Program-made: the position numbers and the translations under genes
The notes under the pieces: generated by a model
Seen by the model: only the letters and a program-made list of their open reading frames with translations
What the model was told of the DNA's origin: nothing
The model's database searches: none
Shown here: piece after piece, positions 1 to 8,506 of the stretch
Layout: each line of letters opens with the position of its first letter
Numbering within the stretch: position 1 is the first letter of the stretch
NCBI RefSeq assembly: GCF_001426375.1
Contig: NZ_LMEO01000051.1
Location: 386,220 to 447,999 of the forward strand
Direction of reading: 5' to 3'
Length of the DNA stretch: 61,780 bases
DNA from: Paenibacillus sp. Root444D2
Lineage (GTDB): Bacteria; Bacillota; Bacilli; Paenibacillales; NBRC-103111

Positions 1-1
1 C

Positions 2-117
2 TATTTTTACAAAATACGGTGAAAATGAAGAAATAGCAGTCTCTAAAGGCTCTTATCCAACTGCATTTCTTCCGAAACCATACTTGGAAAAATCGGACTT
101 TTATTATGAAATTGACT
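2..117 (+). repeat. 116-bp dispersed repeat, copy A (inverted partner at the far end)
   Basis: Bases 2-117 match the reverse complement of 61665-61780 with about 4 mismatches in 116 positions, after which the two copies diverge. Read from base 3 it is an open frame of 49 codons that ends in TAG at 150-152, and copy B is open in the same frame. Of the four differences, one is synonymous and three change residues. No transposase or terminal repeat is recognisable. That both window ends fall in the same repeat suggests contig ends at a multicopy sequence (inference). Confidence 0.85.
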
Positions 118-222
118 CTTTCCTACATCTAAACGTGCCAGAAAGGTAGGAATTTACTTTTTATGGCTGGATTTGGCTGCACTTTTTGCAGCAAGATCCC
201 TCAAAAGCCACTGAGGATGCAT

Positions 223-246
223 ATGAACTGCACTAAAGCAGTTCAT
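223..246. other. small hairpin
   Basis: Perfect inverted repeat of 9-bp arms (ATGAACTGC / GCAGTTCAT) around a 6-nt loop. There is no T-run, so it is not a convincing terminator. It lies in the non-coding stretch 153-550 upstream of the rhamnose operon. A second, shorter hairpin is at 176-192. Confidence 0.4.
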
Positions 247-373
247 GTATCACGGGTGTCTTCCAGCACAATTGCGATCAGCTAGAAATGCGGAGAGCAG
301 CATTTTCTTCTATTCTCATTATGTTTGTATTATGCCCGTTTCATTTTTTCTTCTACCTTTTCTTCTAATTATG

Positions 374-460
374 AATGTGATACATCACATTTATGTATTT
401 AAATCCTTTGAAACAAAAATAAAAATAAATATTCAAAAATAAACAAAGATATGTTACGAT
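374..460 (+). promoter_or_regulatory. candidate operator and promoter of the rhamnose operon
   Basis: An 18-bp dyad at 374-391 (AATGTGAT-AC-ATCACATT) lies upstream of a candidate sigma-A promoter: TTCAAA at 432-437, a 17-nt spacer, and TACGAT at 455-460. The dyad resembles a Crp/Fnr-type half-site pair but with a 4-nt rather than 6-nt gap, so it may instead be the site of RhaR or another regulator. Promoter elements are each 4/6 to consensus. Confidence 0.4.
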
Positions 461-497
461 GAATCCATCAAGAACAAACACATACTCATGGGATGTA

Positions 498-544
498 AAA
501 AGGAGAGACTTTGAGCTACGCTCAAAGATCCCTATATTAGGAGG
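498..544 (+). promoter_or_regulatory. rhaEW leader: hairpin, possible 9-codon leader peptide, RBS
   Basis: A strong Shine-Dalgarno (AAAGGAGAG, about 498-506) precedes a TTG at 511 that opens a 9-codon frame (MSYAQRSLY) ending in TAG at 538-540, directly touching the AGGAGG (539-544) of rhaEW. An 8-bp perfect hairpin with a 3-nt loop occupies 509-527, inside the mini-ORF. The arrangement could couple leader translation to rhaEW initiation. This is inference from layout only. Confidence 0.4.
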
Positions 545-550
545 ATACTA

Positions 551-2620
551 ATGATTGCGAATTTGTGGGAAGCGGAAAAAGCGAATGCAGTATCGAAAGG
601 CGTAGAGGAATTGGTGTACCGTTCCAATTTATTAGGGACAGATCGCGCAGTTGCCAACTGGGGCGGCGGTAACACATCGTACAAAACAATCGAGAAGGAT
701 TTCCGCGGTCGTGATGTAGAAGTGATGTGGGTAAAGGGCAGCGGTTCTGACCTTGCTACTATGAAAGCAAAGAATTTCACAGGTCTTCGCATGGAAGACA
801 TTCGTCCGTTGTTCGAGAGAGATGAAATGTCCGACGAAGAAATGGTTGCTTACCTTGTGAATTGTATGATCGACAGCAAACATCCGCGTGCTTCCATTGA
901 GACGCTTTTACATGCATTTTTGCCTTTCAAAAACGTTGACCACACGCATCCTGATGCGATTATCGGTCTATGCTGTGCACACAATGGTCGTGAGTTGGCG
1001 AAAGAAATTTACGGCGACCGTTTCGTGTGGGTACCTTATGTGCGTCCTGGCTTTACACTTTCCAAAATGATCGCGGAAGGCGTAAGAAACAATCCAAAGG
1101 CTGAGCTCGTGTTGATGGAGAAGCATGGTTTGGTTACTTGGGGCGAAACGTCGGAAGAAAGCTACCTCAAAACTTTGGCTATCATTCAAGAAGCAGAAAG
1201 CTTCATTGAAGCTCGTGTGAACGAGAGCAGCCTTTATGGCGGAGCGAAGTACGAGTCCCTTTCTGAATCCGAGCAAAAAGATATTTTGGCACAAGTCCTG
1301 CCTATCGTTCGTGGAGCAGTGAGCAATGAGAAGAAAATGATCCTGACCACTGACAGCGCGGATGATGTTCTGAAGTTCGTTAACAGTAAAGATGCTGCTG
1401 TGCTATCCCAAGTTGGAGCGGCTTGCCCGGATCACTTGGTTCATACGAAAATGAAGCCTCTTTACATTGATTGGAATCCAAACTCCCGTGATGTGGCCTC
1501 GTTAATTGAAGCTTTAAACGCTGGAATCGCGGCTTACAAAGAAGAGTACAAGGCTTATTTTGACCGCAACAAAAATGAAGGCGACGTCATGAACGAAGCG
1601 GCACCTCGCGTTATCCTGATCCCAGGTATCGGGATGATCAACACAGGTAAAAGCTGGTCCAATGCACAAGTAAGCGGAGCTCTCTATCACCGTGCGATTG
1701 CCGTAATGAGAGGCGCAACAGCTCTCGGAACGTTCGTTTCTTTAAGCGAAAATGAATCTTTTAATGTCGAGTACTGGCCTCTTGAACTTTATAAATTAAC
1801 TTTGGCTCCGGCTGAAGCGGAGTTTTCCCGTAAAATTGCTTTCATCACAGGCGGCGCAGGCGGAATCGGAAGCGTAACGGCTCGTCAATTTTTAAAAGAA
1901 GGCGCGCACGTCGTTCTAGCTGACCTGAATCTTGAAGGCGCACAAAAATTAGCAGACGAATTGAACGGGCAGTATGGCGAAAACAGAGCCATTGCCGTTA
2001 AAATGGATGTAACGAAAGAAGAGGAAGTGGAAGCCGCTTACCGCGACTCGATTCTCAGCTATGGCGGTATCGATATTATTGTGAATAACGCAGGTCTTGC
2101 GACTTCTAGTCCTTTTGACGAAACATCACTTAAAGAGTGGAACCTAAACATGAACGTGCTCAGCACGGGTTATTTCCTCGTAGCTAGAGAAGCTTTTAAA
2201 ATTATGAAAAAACAAAGCATCGGCGGCAGCATGGTATTCGTCGGCTCCAAAAACTCGGTATTCGCAGGCAAAAATGCCTCCGCCTACTCGACAGCCAAAG
2301 CGGCTGAAATTCACTTAGCACGCTGTATTGCCGCTGAGGGCGGGGAATTCGGCATTCGTGTAAACTCGGTATTGCCAGATGCGATTCTTCAAGGCTCCGC
2401 GATTTGGAATTCCGGTTGGCGCAATGAACGGGCTGCAGCTTACGGTATTGAACCGGATCAGTTGGAAGAGCATTACCGCAAAAGAACGACGCTGCTTGTC
2501 AACATTTTCCCGAAAGACGTTGCGGAGGCTATCGTATACTTCGCTTCTTCCAAAGCAGACAAAACGACAGGTTGTATGATCACAGTTGACGGCGGCGTTC
2601 CGGCTGCCTTCACTCGCTAA
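551..2620 (+). CDS. rhaEW: bifunctional L-rhamnulose-1-phosphate aldolase / L-lactaldehyde dehydrogenase
   Basis: A 689-residue fusion. Residues ~20-400 are a class II aldolase with a Zn-binding HTHPDA motif at 131-136 and EKHGLVTWG at 190-198. The C-terminal ~260 residues are a short-chain dehydrogenase with the nucleotide motif TGGAGGIG at 433-440 and the catalytic YSTAK at 579-583. The aldolase half should split rhamnulose-1-phosphate into DHAP and L-lactaldehyde, and the dehydrogenase half oxidises lactaldehyde to lactate, as known for RhaEW/YuxG-type proteins. It is the first gene of a four-gene operon, with AGGAGG six bases before the ATG and a 32-nt gap to the isomerase gene. It is cytosolic, and its length and motifs are normal for the family. 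The lutABC lactate oxidation genes follow the operon, consistent with lactate as product. Confidence 0.92.
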   Translation: MIANLWEAEKANAVSKGVEELVYRSNLLGTDRAVANWGGGNTSYKTIEKDFRGRDVEVMWVKGSGSDLATMKAKNFTGLRMEDIRPLFERDEMSDEEMVAYLVNCMIDSKHPRASIETLLHAFLPFKNVDHTHPDAIIGLCCAHNGRELAKEIYGDRFVWVPYVRPGFTLSKMIAEGVRNNPKAELVLMEKHGLVTWGETSEESYLKTLAIIQEAESFIEARVNESSLYGGAKYESLSESEQKDILAQVLPIVRGAVSNEKKMILTTDSADDVLKFVNSKDAAVLSQVGAACPDHLVHTKMKPLYIDWNPNSRDVASLIEALNAGIAAYKEEYKAYFDRNKNEGDVMNEAAPRVILIPGIGMINTGKSWSNAQVSGALYHRAIAVMRGATALGTFVSLSENESFNVEYWPLELYKLTLAPAEAEFSRKIAFITGGAGGIGSVTARQFLKEGAHVVLADLNLEGAQKLADELNGQYGENRAIAVKMDVTKEEEVEAAYRDSILSYGGIDIIVNNAGLATSSPFDETSLKEWNLNMNVLSTGYFLVAREAFKIMKKQSIGGSMVFVGSKNSVFAGKNASAYSTAKAAEIHLARCIAAEGGEFGIRVNSVLPDAILQGSAIWNSGWRNERAAAYGIEPDQLEEHYRKRTTLLVNIFPKDVAEAIVYFASSKADKTTGCMITVDGGVPAAFTR

Positions 2621-2652
2621 TTACTTCCACAACCAAAAGGAGATATAATCCG

Positions 2653-3873
2653 ATGAGCGATAAAGCATACGCCTTGTTCGAAGAGCTGCAAGCAAATAGA
2701 GGCATTGATCTAGCAGCCGTTAAAGCTAAGCTAAAAGCCCTTAAAGTAGAAACCCCATCATGGGGCTACGGAGATTCAGGAACTCGCTTCAAAGTTTATA
2801 AGCAAAATGGCGTTCCGCGTAATCCCTTCGAGAAATTCGAAGACGCTGCGCAGGTCCATAAACTGACGGGTGTTTGCCCGTCGGTTGCTATCCATATTCC
2901 ATGGGACAAGGTGGACGATTACGCAAAGCTTAAGCAGCATGCAGCTAATCTCGGTGTTTCTATTGGAGCTGTAAACCCTAACCTTTTTCAAGAGGATGAT
3001 TACATCTTTGGTAGTGTGACGAATTCGAACGAAGCCATCCGCCGCAAAGCGACGGATCATTTGCTGGAGTGTGTGGACATCGCTAAGACAGTAGGTTCTG
3101 ATGTGCTGAGCCTATGGTTCGCAGATGGTTCCAACTATCCAGGACAAGTCGACATTCGAGCTCGTAAAACATGGATGTATGAAGCGCTTAAAGAAATGTA
3201 CGGAGCCATGACGCCAAGCATGCGTATGCTGATTGAATACAAGTTCTATGAGCCTGCGTTTTATCACACAGATCTAGCAGACTGGGGGATGGCATTCAAT
3301 TTGGCGAACAAATTGGGGCCTCAAGCTGAAGTGCTAGTTGATACAGGGCATCACCCGCAAGGAACGAACATTGAACATATCGTGACTTACTTGTTAGATG
3401 AAAATAAACTGGGCGGCTTCCACTTCAACTCCCGCAAATACGGGGATGATGATCTGATCGTTGGTTCGGTCAATCCGTATGAGTTGTTCCTTATTTTCTA
3501 CCAAATCATTGATGCAGCGAACGATAAAAATCCACAAATCCGTCAGGCTGCTGACAATATTGCCTACATGATCGATCAAAGCCACAATATCGAGCGTAAA
3601 ATCCCTGCAATGCTGCGTTCCGTGCTTAACGTTCAAACACAGTATGCCAAAGCTTTGCTGATCAATCTCGATGAAGTTAGAGATGCTCAAGAGCGTCAAG
3701 ACGTTCTAGGCGCAGAAGACGCTGTGCGTAAGGCATTCGAATTCGATGTTACTCCGCTTCTTCAAGCAGTACGGGAAGAGATCGGTGTACCGGTAGATCC
3801 GATGAAAGCTTACCTAGAAAGCGGCTACGACGAAAGCATTAATGCTCGTGGCAAAGGCGGTGCCAGCTGGTGA
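2653..3873 (+). CDS. rhaI: L-rhamnose isomerase (RhaI type)
   Basis: A 406-residue TIM-barrel isomerase that interconverts L-rhamnose and L-rhamnulose. It belongs to the Pseudomonas stutzeri-like RhaI group rather than the E. coli RhaA group. With a constant offset of 24 residues, the expected metal ligands are visible: Glu195 (IEYKF), Asp230 and His233 (VDTGHHP), His257 (GGFHF), and Asp265/Asp267 (GDDD). Asp308 in the IDQSHN segment is the likely fourth ligand of site one. AAAGGAG lies about 8 nt before the ATG. The stop codon overlaps the GTG start of rhaB (GTGA), indicating translational coupling. No rhamnose mutarotase (RhaM) or transporter gene is present in the operon. Confidence 0.92.
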   Translation: MSDKAYALFEELQANRGIDLAAVKAKLKALKVETPSWGYGDSGTRFKVYKQNGVPRNPFEKFEDAAQVHKLTGVCPSVAIHIPWDKVDDYAKLKQHAANLGVSIGAVNPNLFQEDDYIFGSVTNSNEAIRRKATDHLLECVDIAKTVGSDVLSLWFADGSNYPGQVDIRARKTWMYEALKEMYGAMTPSMRMLIEYKFYEPAFYHTDLADWGMAFNLANKLGPQAEVLVDTGHHPQGTNIEHIVTYLLDENKLGGFHFNSRKYGDDDLIVGSVNPYELFLIFYQIIDAANDKNPQIRQAADNIAYMIDQSHNIERKIPAMLRSVLNVQTQYAKALLINLDEVRDAQERQDVLGAEDAVRKAFEFDVTPLLQAVREEIGVPVDPMKAYLESGYDESINARGKGGASW

Positions 3874-5369
3874 GTAAGCCCTCCTGCGTACTGGCCTTTG
3901 ATTTGGGAGCAAGCAGCGGCAGAGCGATCGTCGGACGACTTGATTCCGAAGCGGGCATCGTTACGATCGAGGAAATTCACCGCTTCTCGAATGATCCGGT
4001 GAAGGTGGGCAACCACCTTCATTGGGACATTTTGAGATTGTTTCATGAATTGAAACAAGGTATTTTACAGATGAAGCATCTGGGTTATACGGATATCGAG
4101 AGCTTGGCCATAGATTCATGGGCGGTTGATTTCGGGCTGCTTGCAGCAAATGGTGAGCTTCTCGGTAATCCCTACCACTATCGGGACCATCAAACGGACG
4201 GCATCATGGATAAGGTCATTGATCTTGTTGGCCGTGAAAAGCTGTATGCCAAAACAGGTCTTCAGTTCCTTCAATTTAATTCGATTTTTCAACTATATGC
4301 GTTAAAAGAAAGAAATCCAGAGCTTCTGCAGCGTGCAGATACATTCTTGATGATTCCTGACTTGCTCCGATACTTCTTAACGGGAGAAAAACATAGCGAG
4401 TACACCAATTCCACAACGACACAGCTTTTGAATGCGACAACGCAAACATGGGATACGGAGCTTTTAGAGCAGCTTGGTCTTCCAGGTGAGCTATTACTGA
4501 AACCGGTTTCGTCAGGGACTAGAGTCGGTGCCTTAACCAAAGAGATTTGTGATGAACTTGATGTTCCTTCGATTCCTGTCATTGCCGTAGGCGAGCATGA
4601 TACAGCCTCTGCTGTTGTCGCGGTTCCCGCTTTAGAAGAAGATTTTGCTTTCTTAAGCTGCGGTACTTGGTCACTGCTCGGGACGGAGACGTTGGCGCCC
4701 GTGCTTACGGAACAGGCATTAGCTTGGAATTTCACCAATGAAGGCGGCGTTTATAGTACGAACCGATTGCTGAAGAACATCATGGGCTTATGGTTAATTC
4801 AGGAATGCAAGCGTACATGGGACAAGGAAGGCAAGAATATCAGCTTTGCTGAGCTAGTCAAGCTTGCCGAGCAGGTGAAGCCATTCCAATGCTTCATCGA
4901 TCCGGATGATGACATGTTCTTGAATCCTGAGCATATGCCAAAGCAAATTCAGCAATACTGCCGGGAGACGGAACAGGTTGTACCGCAAACGGAAGGCGAA
5001 ATTGTTCGTTGTATGTTGGAAAGCCTGGCTTTGAAGTATCGGTTTGTTTTAGAAAGAACAGAACTGCTATCGGGGAAGAAGTATCAAGGTCTTCACATCG
5101 TTGGTGGCGGCATTCAGAACGAGCTGCTTTGTCAATTCACGTCAAATGCTATACAGCGCGAGGTTTGGGCCGGTCCTGTTGAGGGTAGTGCCTTAGGTAA
5201 CCTTGTAGTACAATGGATATCACTAGGGTATATCGCGAATTTGCGCGAAGCCAGGAAGCTGATTCGGAATTCGTTCCCGGTCAAAACGTACCTCCCTCAG
5301 GATGGAGCGGGTTGGCAGGTAGCGTATGCAACATTTTGTCAGGTGGCATCCCGATCGACGGTGAAATGA
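3870..5369 (+). CDS. rhaB: rhamnulokinase
   Basis: A 499-residue FGGY-family sugar kinase that phosphorylates L-rhamnulose to rhamnulose-1-phosphate for the aldolase. The N-terminal phosphate-binding motif FDLGASSGR is at residues 10-18. GEHDTASAV and the C-terminal GGGIQNELLCQ adenosine-binding segment are intact. The start is GTG within the GTGA overlap with rhaI. A purine-rich AAAGGCGG upstream is a weak RBS, so coupling to rhaI translation is likely. Length matches Bacillus and E. coli RhaB (about 485-490 residues). The DeoR gene follows after 10 nt. Confidence 0.92.
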   Translation: MSKPSCVLAFDLGASSGRAIVGRLDSEAGIVTIEEIHRFSNDPVKVGNHLHWDILRLFHELKQGILQMKHLGYTDIESLAIDSWAVDFGLLAANGELLGNPYHYRDHQTDGIMDKVIDLVGREKLYAKTGLQFLQFNSIFQLYALKERNPELLQRADTFLMIPDLLRYFLTGEKHSEYTNSTTTQLLNATTQTWDTELLEQLGLPGELLLKPVSSGTRVGALTKEICDELDVPSIPVIAVGEHDTASAVVAVPALEEDFAFLSCGTWSLLGTETLAPVLTEQALAWNFTNEGGVYSTNRLLKNIMGLWLIQECKRTWDKEGKNISFAELVKLAEQVKPFQCFIDPDDDMFLNPEHMPKQIQQYCRETEQVVPQTEGEIVRCMLESLALKYRFVLERTELLSGKKYQGLHIVGGGIQNELLCQFTSNAIQREVWAGPVEGSALGNLVVQWISLGYIANLREARKLIRNSFPVKTYLPQDGAGWQVAYATFCQVASRSTVK

Positions 5370-5379
5370 GGGAAGTACG

Positions 5380-6147
5380 ATGCTGGTAGCGGAAAGATGG
5401 CAGAGAATCGTTCAGTTGGTGAATGAAAGAGGAAGTATTAGAGTGACTGAGCTAAGTGAGCTGTGTCAAGTGACGGAAGAAACGATACGACGTGATCTGG
5501 ATCGGCTAGAAAGCGAAGGAAAGCTGATGCGCAGCCATGGCGGCGCTGTAAGTGTGAAGGAAGCGCAGTCGGAAGTCCCTTTTATGGAAAGGGAAACGGC
5601 GCAGTCGGATTTCAAGAACAGCATCGCGAGGGAAGCGGTATCGCATATTCGGGAGCATGATCGGATCATTTTAGATGCAAGTACAACGGCTTGGTATATG
5701 GCCAAAATAATTCCTGATATGCCGCTAACGATCATCACGAACTCGATGAAGGTTGCGCTTGAGGTGAGCAGTAAGGAGAAAATTCAGGTCATATCTACAG
5801 GTGGACTCCTTTCGCCAAAATCGTTGTCCTATGTAGGACCACTAGCGGAAAGATCCTTGGATATGTATCACGTTCATAAGCTGTTCCTGTCATGCAAAGG
5901 GGTTCATATCCAGCGTGGAATTAGCGAATCCAACGAGTTGCAAGCGCTCATTAAACGCAAAATGATAAGTATTGCTGATGAAACATACTTGCTAGCTGAC
6001 CATAGTAAATTCGGCATGCAATCTTTGACGCAAGTAGCCGGCTGGCCTGAGATCAAGCACTTGATCACGGACGGTCAAACAAACAAGGATGACGTTGATC
6101 AGATTCGCGATAAAGGTGTATACGTTCTCCAATTAGATAAAGGTTAA
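5380..6147 (+). CDS. rhaR: DeoR-family transcriptional regulator of rhamnose catabolism (probable RhaR)
   Basis: A 255-residue protein with an N-terminal DeoR winged helix (residues ~5-57, recognition segment VTEETIRRDLDRLESEG at 31-47) and a C-terminal sugar-phosphate sensor domain (~75-235) of the DeoR/GlpR type. It is the last gene of the rha cluster, so it probably senses a pathway intermediate such as rhamnulose-1-phosphate and represses the operon. In Bacillus subtilis the DeoR protein RhaR (YulB) plays this part in a differently ordered operon. The gene ends just before a terminator. The regulator identity is inferred from position; the family assignment is certain. Confidence 0.85.
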   Translation: MLVAERWQRIVQLVNERGSIRVTELSELCQVTEETIRRDLDRLESEGKLMRSHGGAVSVKEAQSEVPFMERETAQSDFKNSIAREAVSHIREHDRIILDASTTAWYMAKIIPDMPLTIITNSMKVALEVSSKEKIQVISTGGLLSPKSLSYVGPLAERSLDMYHVHKLFLSCKGVHIQRGISESNELQALIKRKMISIADETYLLADHSKFGMQSLTQVAGWPEIKHLITDGQTNKDDVDQIRDKGVYVLQLDKG

Positions 6148-6161
6148 AAAAGATGTTCCTC

Positions 6162-6203
6162 CCATCACCAGTATGTTCTCTCTCGTACTGAGGATGGTTT
6201 TTT
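6162..6203 (+). terminator. rho-independent terminator after rhaR
   Basis: Two 5-bp stem blocks (CCATC/GATGG and CAGTA/TACTG) with a small internal mismatch and a 12-nt loop are followed by a run of six T. The hairpin starts 15 nt after the rhaR stop and closes the rhamnose operon. Confidence 0.75.
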
Positions 6204-6258
6204 GTATAACCAAATACCTCTGAGAGGGAACGATTAAGGAAGGGAGTTAGCTGCAATC

Positions 6259-7002
6259 ATGAAAGTATCCTTATTCATTACGTGCTTGAGCGACCTTGTT
6301 TACCCCAAGGTTGGTGAGTCTATGGTTCATTTACTTGCAAAATACGGAGTCAAGCTAGACTTCCCTGCGACTCAGACATGCTGCGGTCAACCTGCCTTCA
6401 ATAGCGGCTATTGGGATGAGGCGCGAGGTTCCGCATTGACACTGCTTCAAGCGTTTGAAGACAGTGATTTTGTGATATCACCTTCGGGTTCATGCACAAG
6501 TATGATTCATCATTATTATCCGAAGCTGTTTGAAAATGATCCTATCAATCTAGCAAGGGCTAACCGATTAGTAGAAAAAACATATGAATTCACGCAGTTC
6601 CTCGTGCAAGTATTAGGTGTGACTGATTTGGGGGCTGTGTTCCCGTACAAAGTGACCTATCATCCGTCCTGCCACGGCAGTCGACTATTAGGCGTCAAAG
6701 AAGAACCGATGCAATTGATGCAAAATATCCGTGATTTGGAGCTTGTTCCCCTTCCTCATGCGGAGGATTGCTGTGGATTTGGCGGGACTTTTGCGGTGAA
6801 AATGTGCGATATTTCAGGTGCTATGGTATCTGAGAAATCGGATCATGTGCTGGAAACGGAAGCAGAAGTACTTGTTGGACTGGATATGGGATGTTTAATG
6901 AATATTGCAGGCAATTTATCCTACCGTGGAAAACCCGTGAAGGTCATGCATCTAGCGGAATTACTGGCCGAAGGAGTGAAGCTGGCGCATGAGCGATCAT
7001 AA
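6259..7002 (+). CDS. lutA: L-lactate oxidation complex subunit LutA
   Basis: A 247-residue protein with two cysteine-rich CCG domains: CCGQPAF near residue 41 and CCGFGGTF near residue 170, with a CHGSR motif between them. This is the LutA/YkgE (GlpC-like) pattern that binds an iron-sulfur cluster. Together with LutB and LutC it forms the cytoplasmic complex that oxidises L-lactate to pyruvate. AAGGGAG lies about 11 nt before the ATG. The 3' end overlaps the lutB start by 14 nt. No LutR-type GntR regulator or lactate permease is adjacent. The preceding rha operon makes lactate, so the neighbourhood is metabolically coherent. Confidence 0.92.
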   Translation: MKVSLFITCLSDLVYPKVGESMVHLLAKYGVKLDFPATQTCCGQPAFNSGYWDEARGSALTLLQAFEDSDFVISPSGSCTSMIHHYYPKLFENDPINLARANRLVEKTYEFTQFLVQVLGVTDLGAVFPYKVTYHPSCHGSRLLGVKEEPMQLMQNIRDLELVPLPHAEDCCGFGGTFAVKMCDISGAMVSEKSDHVLETEAEVLVGLDMGCLMNIAGNLSYRGKPVKVMHLAELLAEGVKLAHERS

Positions 7003-8506
7003 ACCTAGTGGGACCGTCAAGGAAAGATCCAAAGTCGCGCTGAACAATGACTTTCTTCGCAATGCGGTTAAGTTCACGACCGAACGGCTCAAAAACGGTA
7101 AACTGGGCGCCTCCGAAGAGCTTGGGAACTGGGAAGAGTGGCGTGAGCGAGGCAGGCAAATTAGGCTGCATACGATTGCACACTTGGACTACTATCTTGG
7201 CAAATTCGTTGAAAATGCGAGAGCGCAGGGCGTTCATGTTCACTTTGCAGCCGATGCAGCTGACGCTGTTCGTTTGACGATGCAAATCGCCGAGCACAAG
7301 AAGGCTAGAAGTGTTGTAAAGTCAAAGTCGATGGTTTCCGAAGAATTGCATATCAACCATGCGCTTGAACAAATCGGTGTCGAGGCGATTGAAACGGACC
7401 TTGGCGAATATATTATTCAGCTGGCAGGCGAGACGCCTTCGCATATTATTATTCCGGCGATCCACAAAAATCGCTATCAGATCGCCGATCTGCTTTCCGA
7501 GGATGCAGGTGAGAAGCTTGAGCCGGACACGGGTATATTGGCTGGCTATGTTAGAAGGAAGCTGCGCGAGAAGTTCCTTGAAGCCGACATTGGGATGACG
7601 GGCTGTAATTTTGCTATTGCAGAGACAGGGTCTATCGTTCTTTTTGAAAATGAGGGCAATGCGCGGATGGTTAGTACCATCCCTAAGACACAAATCACAT
7701 TCATGGGTATGGAGCGAATCATTCCTACTTTGGACGATCTCGAAGTGATGGCGACTTTGCTGCCGCGTTCGGCTACTGGACAGAAACTTACGGTGTATAT
7801 GTCTGTGATTTCTGGACCGCAACGGGAGCAGGACGGCGATGGACCGGAAGAAATGCACGTCATTATTTTGGATAATGGACGTTCCTTGCAGCTTGGAGAT
7901 CCGCAATTCCAGGAATTGCTGAACTGCATTCGCTGTGGTGCATGCTTGAACGCCTGCCCGGTTTACCGTCACATCGGTGGTCATGCTTATGGCGGGGTGT
8001 ACAGTGGCCCAATTGGTGCCGTGCTTACACCTGCACTTAACAAGAACGTCGACCAATGGGACGACATCGCGAGTGCTTCGAGCCTGTGCGGTGCCTGCTA
8101 TGAGGCTTGTCCGGTGAAGATTCCGCTGCATGATATGCTCATTTATCTTCGTCAACGCAAAGTAGAGCGCGGGTCGACGGATTTTGTTGAGAAGACCGGC
8201 ATGCAAGGCTTTAATTTCTTGATGTCCGACGCGAAGCGGGTTAAAGCGTTAATCAAAATCGGTCGCATTGGGCAGAAATTGTTAGTTCGCGATGGTCATA
8301 TTAAAGCGAAGATAGGTCCGTTAAAAGGTTGGAATTCGTATCGTTATGCGCCAAGTATAGCGAAGAGGACATTCCGCGAATCGTGGAAAGACATTGAGCA
8401 GGGATTAGAAGGTACATTCCCTGAACTAGATTCTGTGATGAAAGCTCGCATGGAAAAGCTTGTGGCTGATCGCAAAGACGGCGGAGGAGGACATCATCAT
8501 GGCTAA
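6989..8506 (+). CDS. lutB: L-lactate oxidation iron-sulfur protein LutB
   Basis: A 505-residue protein with an N-terminal LUD-like region (~70-300) and two 4Fe-4S ferredoxin motifs in the C-terminal half: CIRCGACLNACPV near residue 312 and CGACYEACPVKIP near residue 371. This is diagnostic of LutB/YkgF. The C-terminus is rich in Gly and His (GGGGHHHG), a detail that may be lineage-specific. The start overlaps lutA, with AAGGAG about 13 nt upstream, and the end overlaps lutC by 8 nt, so the three proteins are translationally coupled, as expected for subunits of one complex. Confidence 0.93.
   Translation: MSDHKPSGTVKERSKVALNNDFLRNAVKFTTERLKNGKLGASEELGNWEEWRERGRQIRLHTIAHLDYYLGKFVENARAQGVHVHFAADAADAVRLTMQIAEHKKARSVVKSKSMVSEELHINHALEQIGVEAIETDLGEYIIQLAGETPSHIIIPAIHKNRYQIADLLSEDAGEKLEPDTGILAGYVRRKLREKFLEADIGMTGCNFAIAETGSIVLFENEGNARMVSTIPKTQITFMGMERIIPTLDDLEVMATLLPRSATGQKLTVYMSVISGPQREQDGDGPEEMHVIILDNGRSLQLGDPQFQELLNCIRCGACLNACPVYRHIGGHAYGGVYSGPIGAVLTPALNKNVDQWDDIASASSLCGACYEACPVKIPLHDMLIYLRQRKVERGSTDFVEKTGMQGFNFLMSDAKRVKALIKIGRIGQKLLVRDGHIKAKIGPLKGWNSYRYAPSIAKRTFRESWKDIEQGLEGTFPELDSVMKARMEKLVADRKDGGGGHHHG

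Noticed and set aside
245..442. Open frame of 65 residues upstream of the rhamnose operon
   Set aside because: It runs through the promoter region and the 18-bp dyad, has no RBS, and its composition is that of AT-rich non-coding DNA.
7322..8206. 294-residue open frame antisense to lutB
   Set aside because: Long, but it has no RBS and no domain pattern. The plus strand carries unambiguous lutB iron-sulfur motifs, so the antisense frame is a codon-bias shadow.
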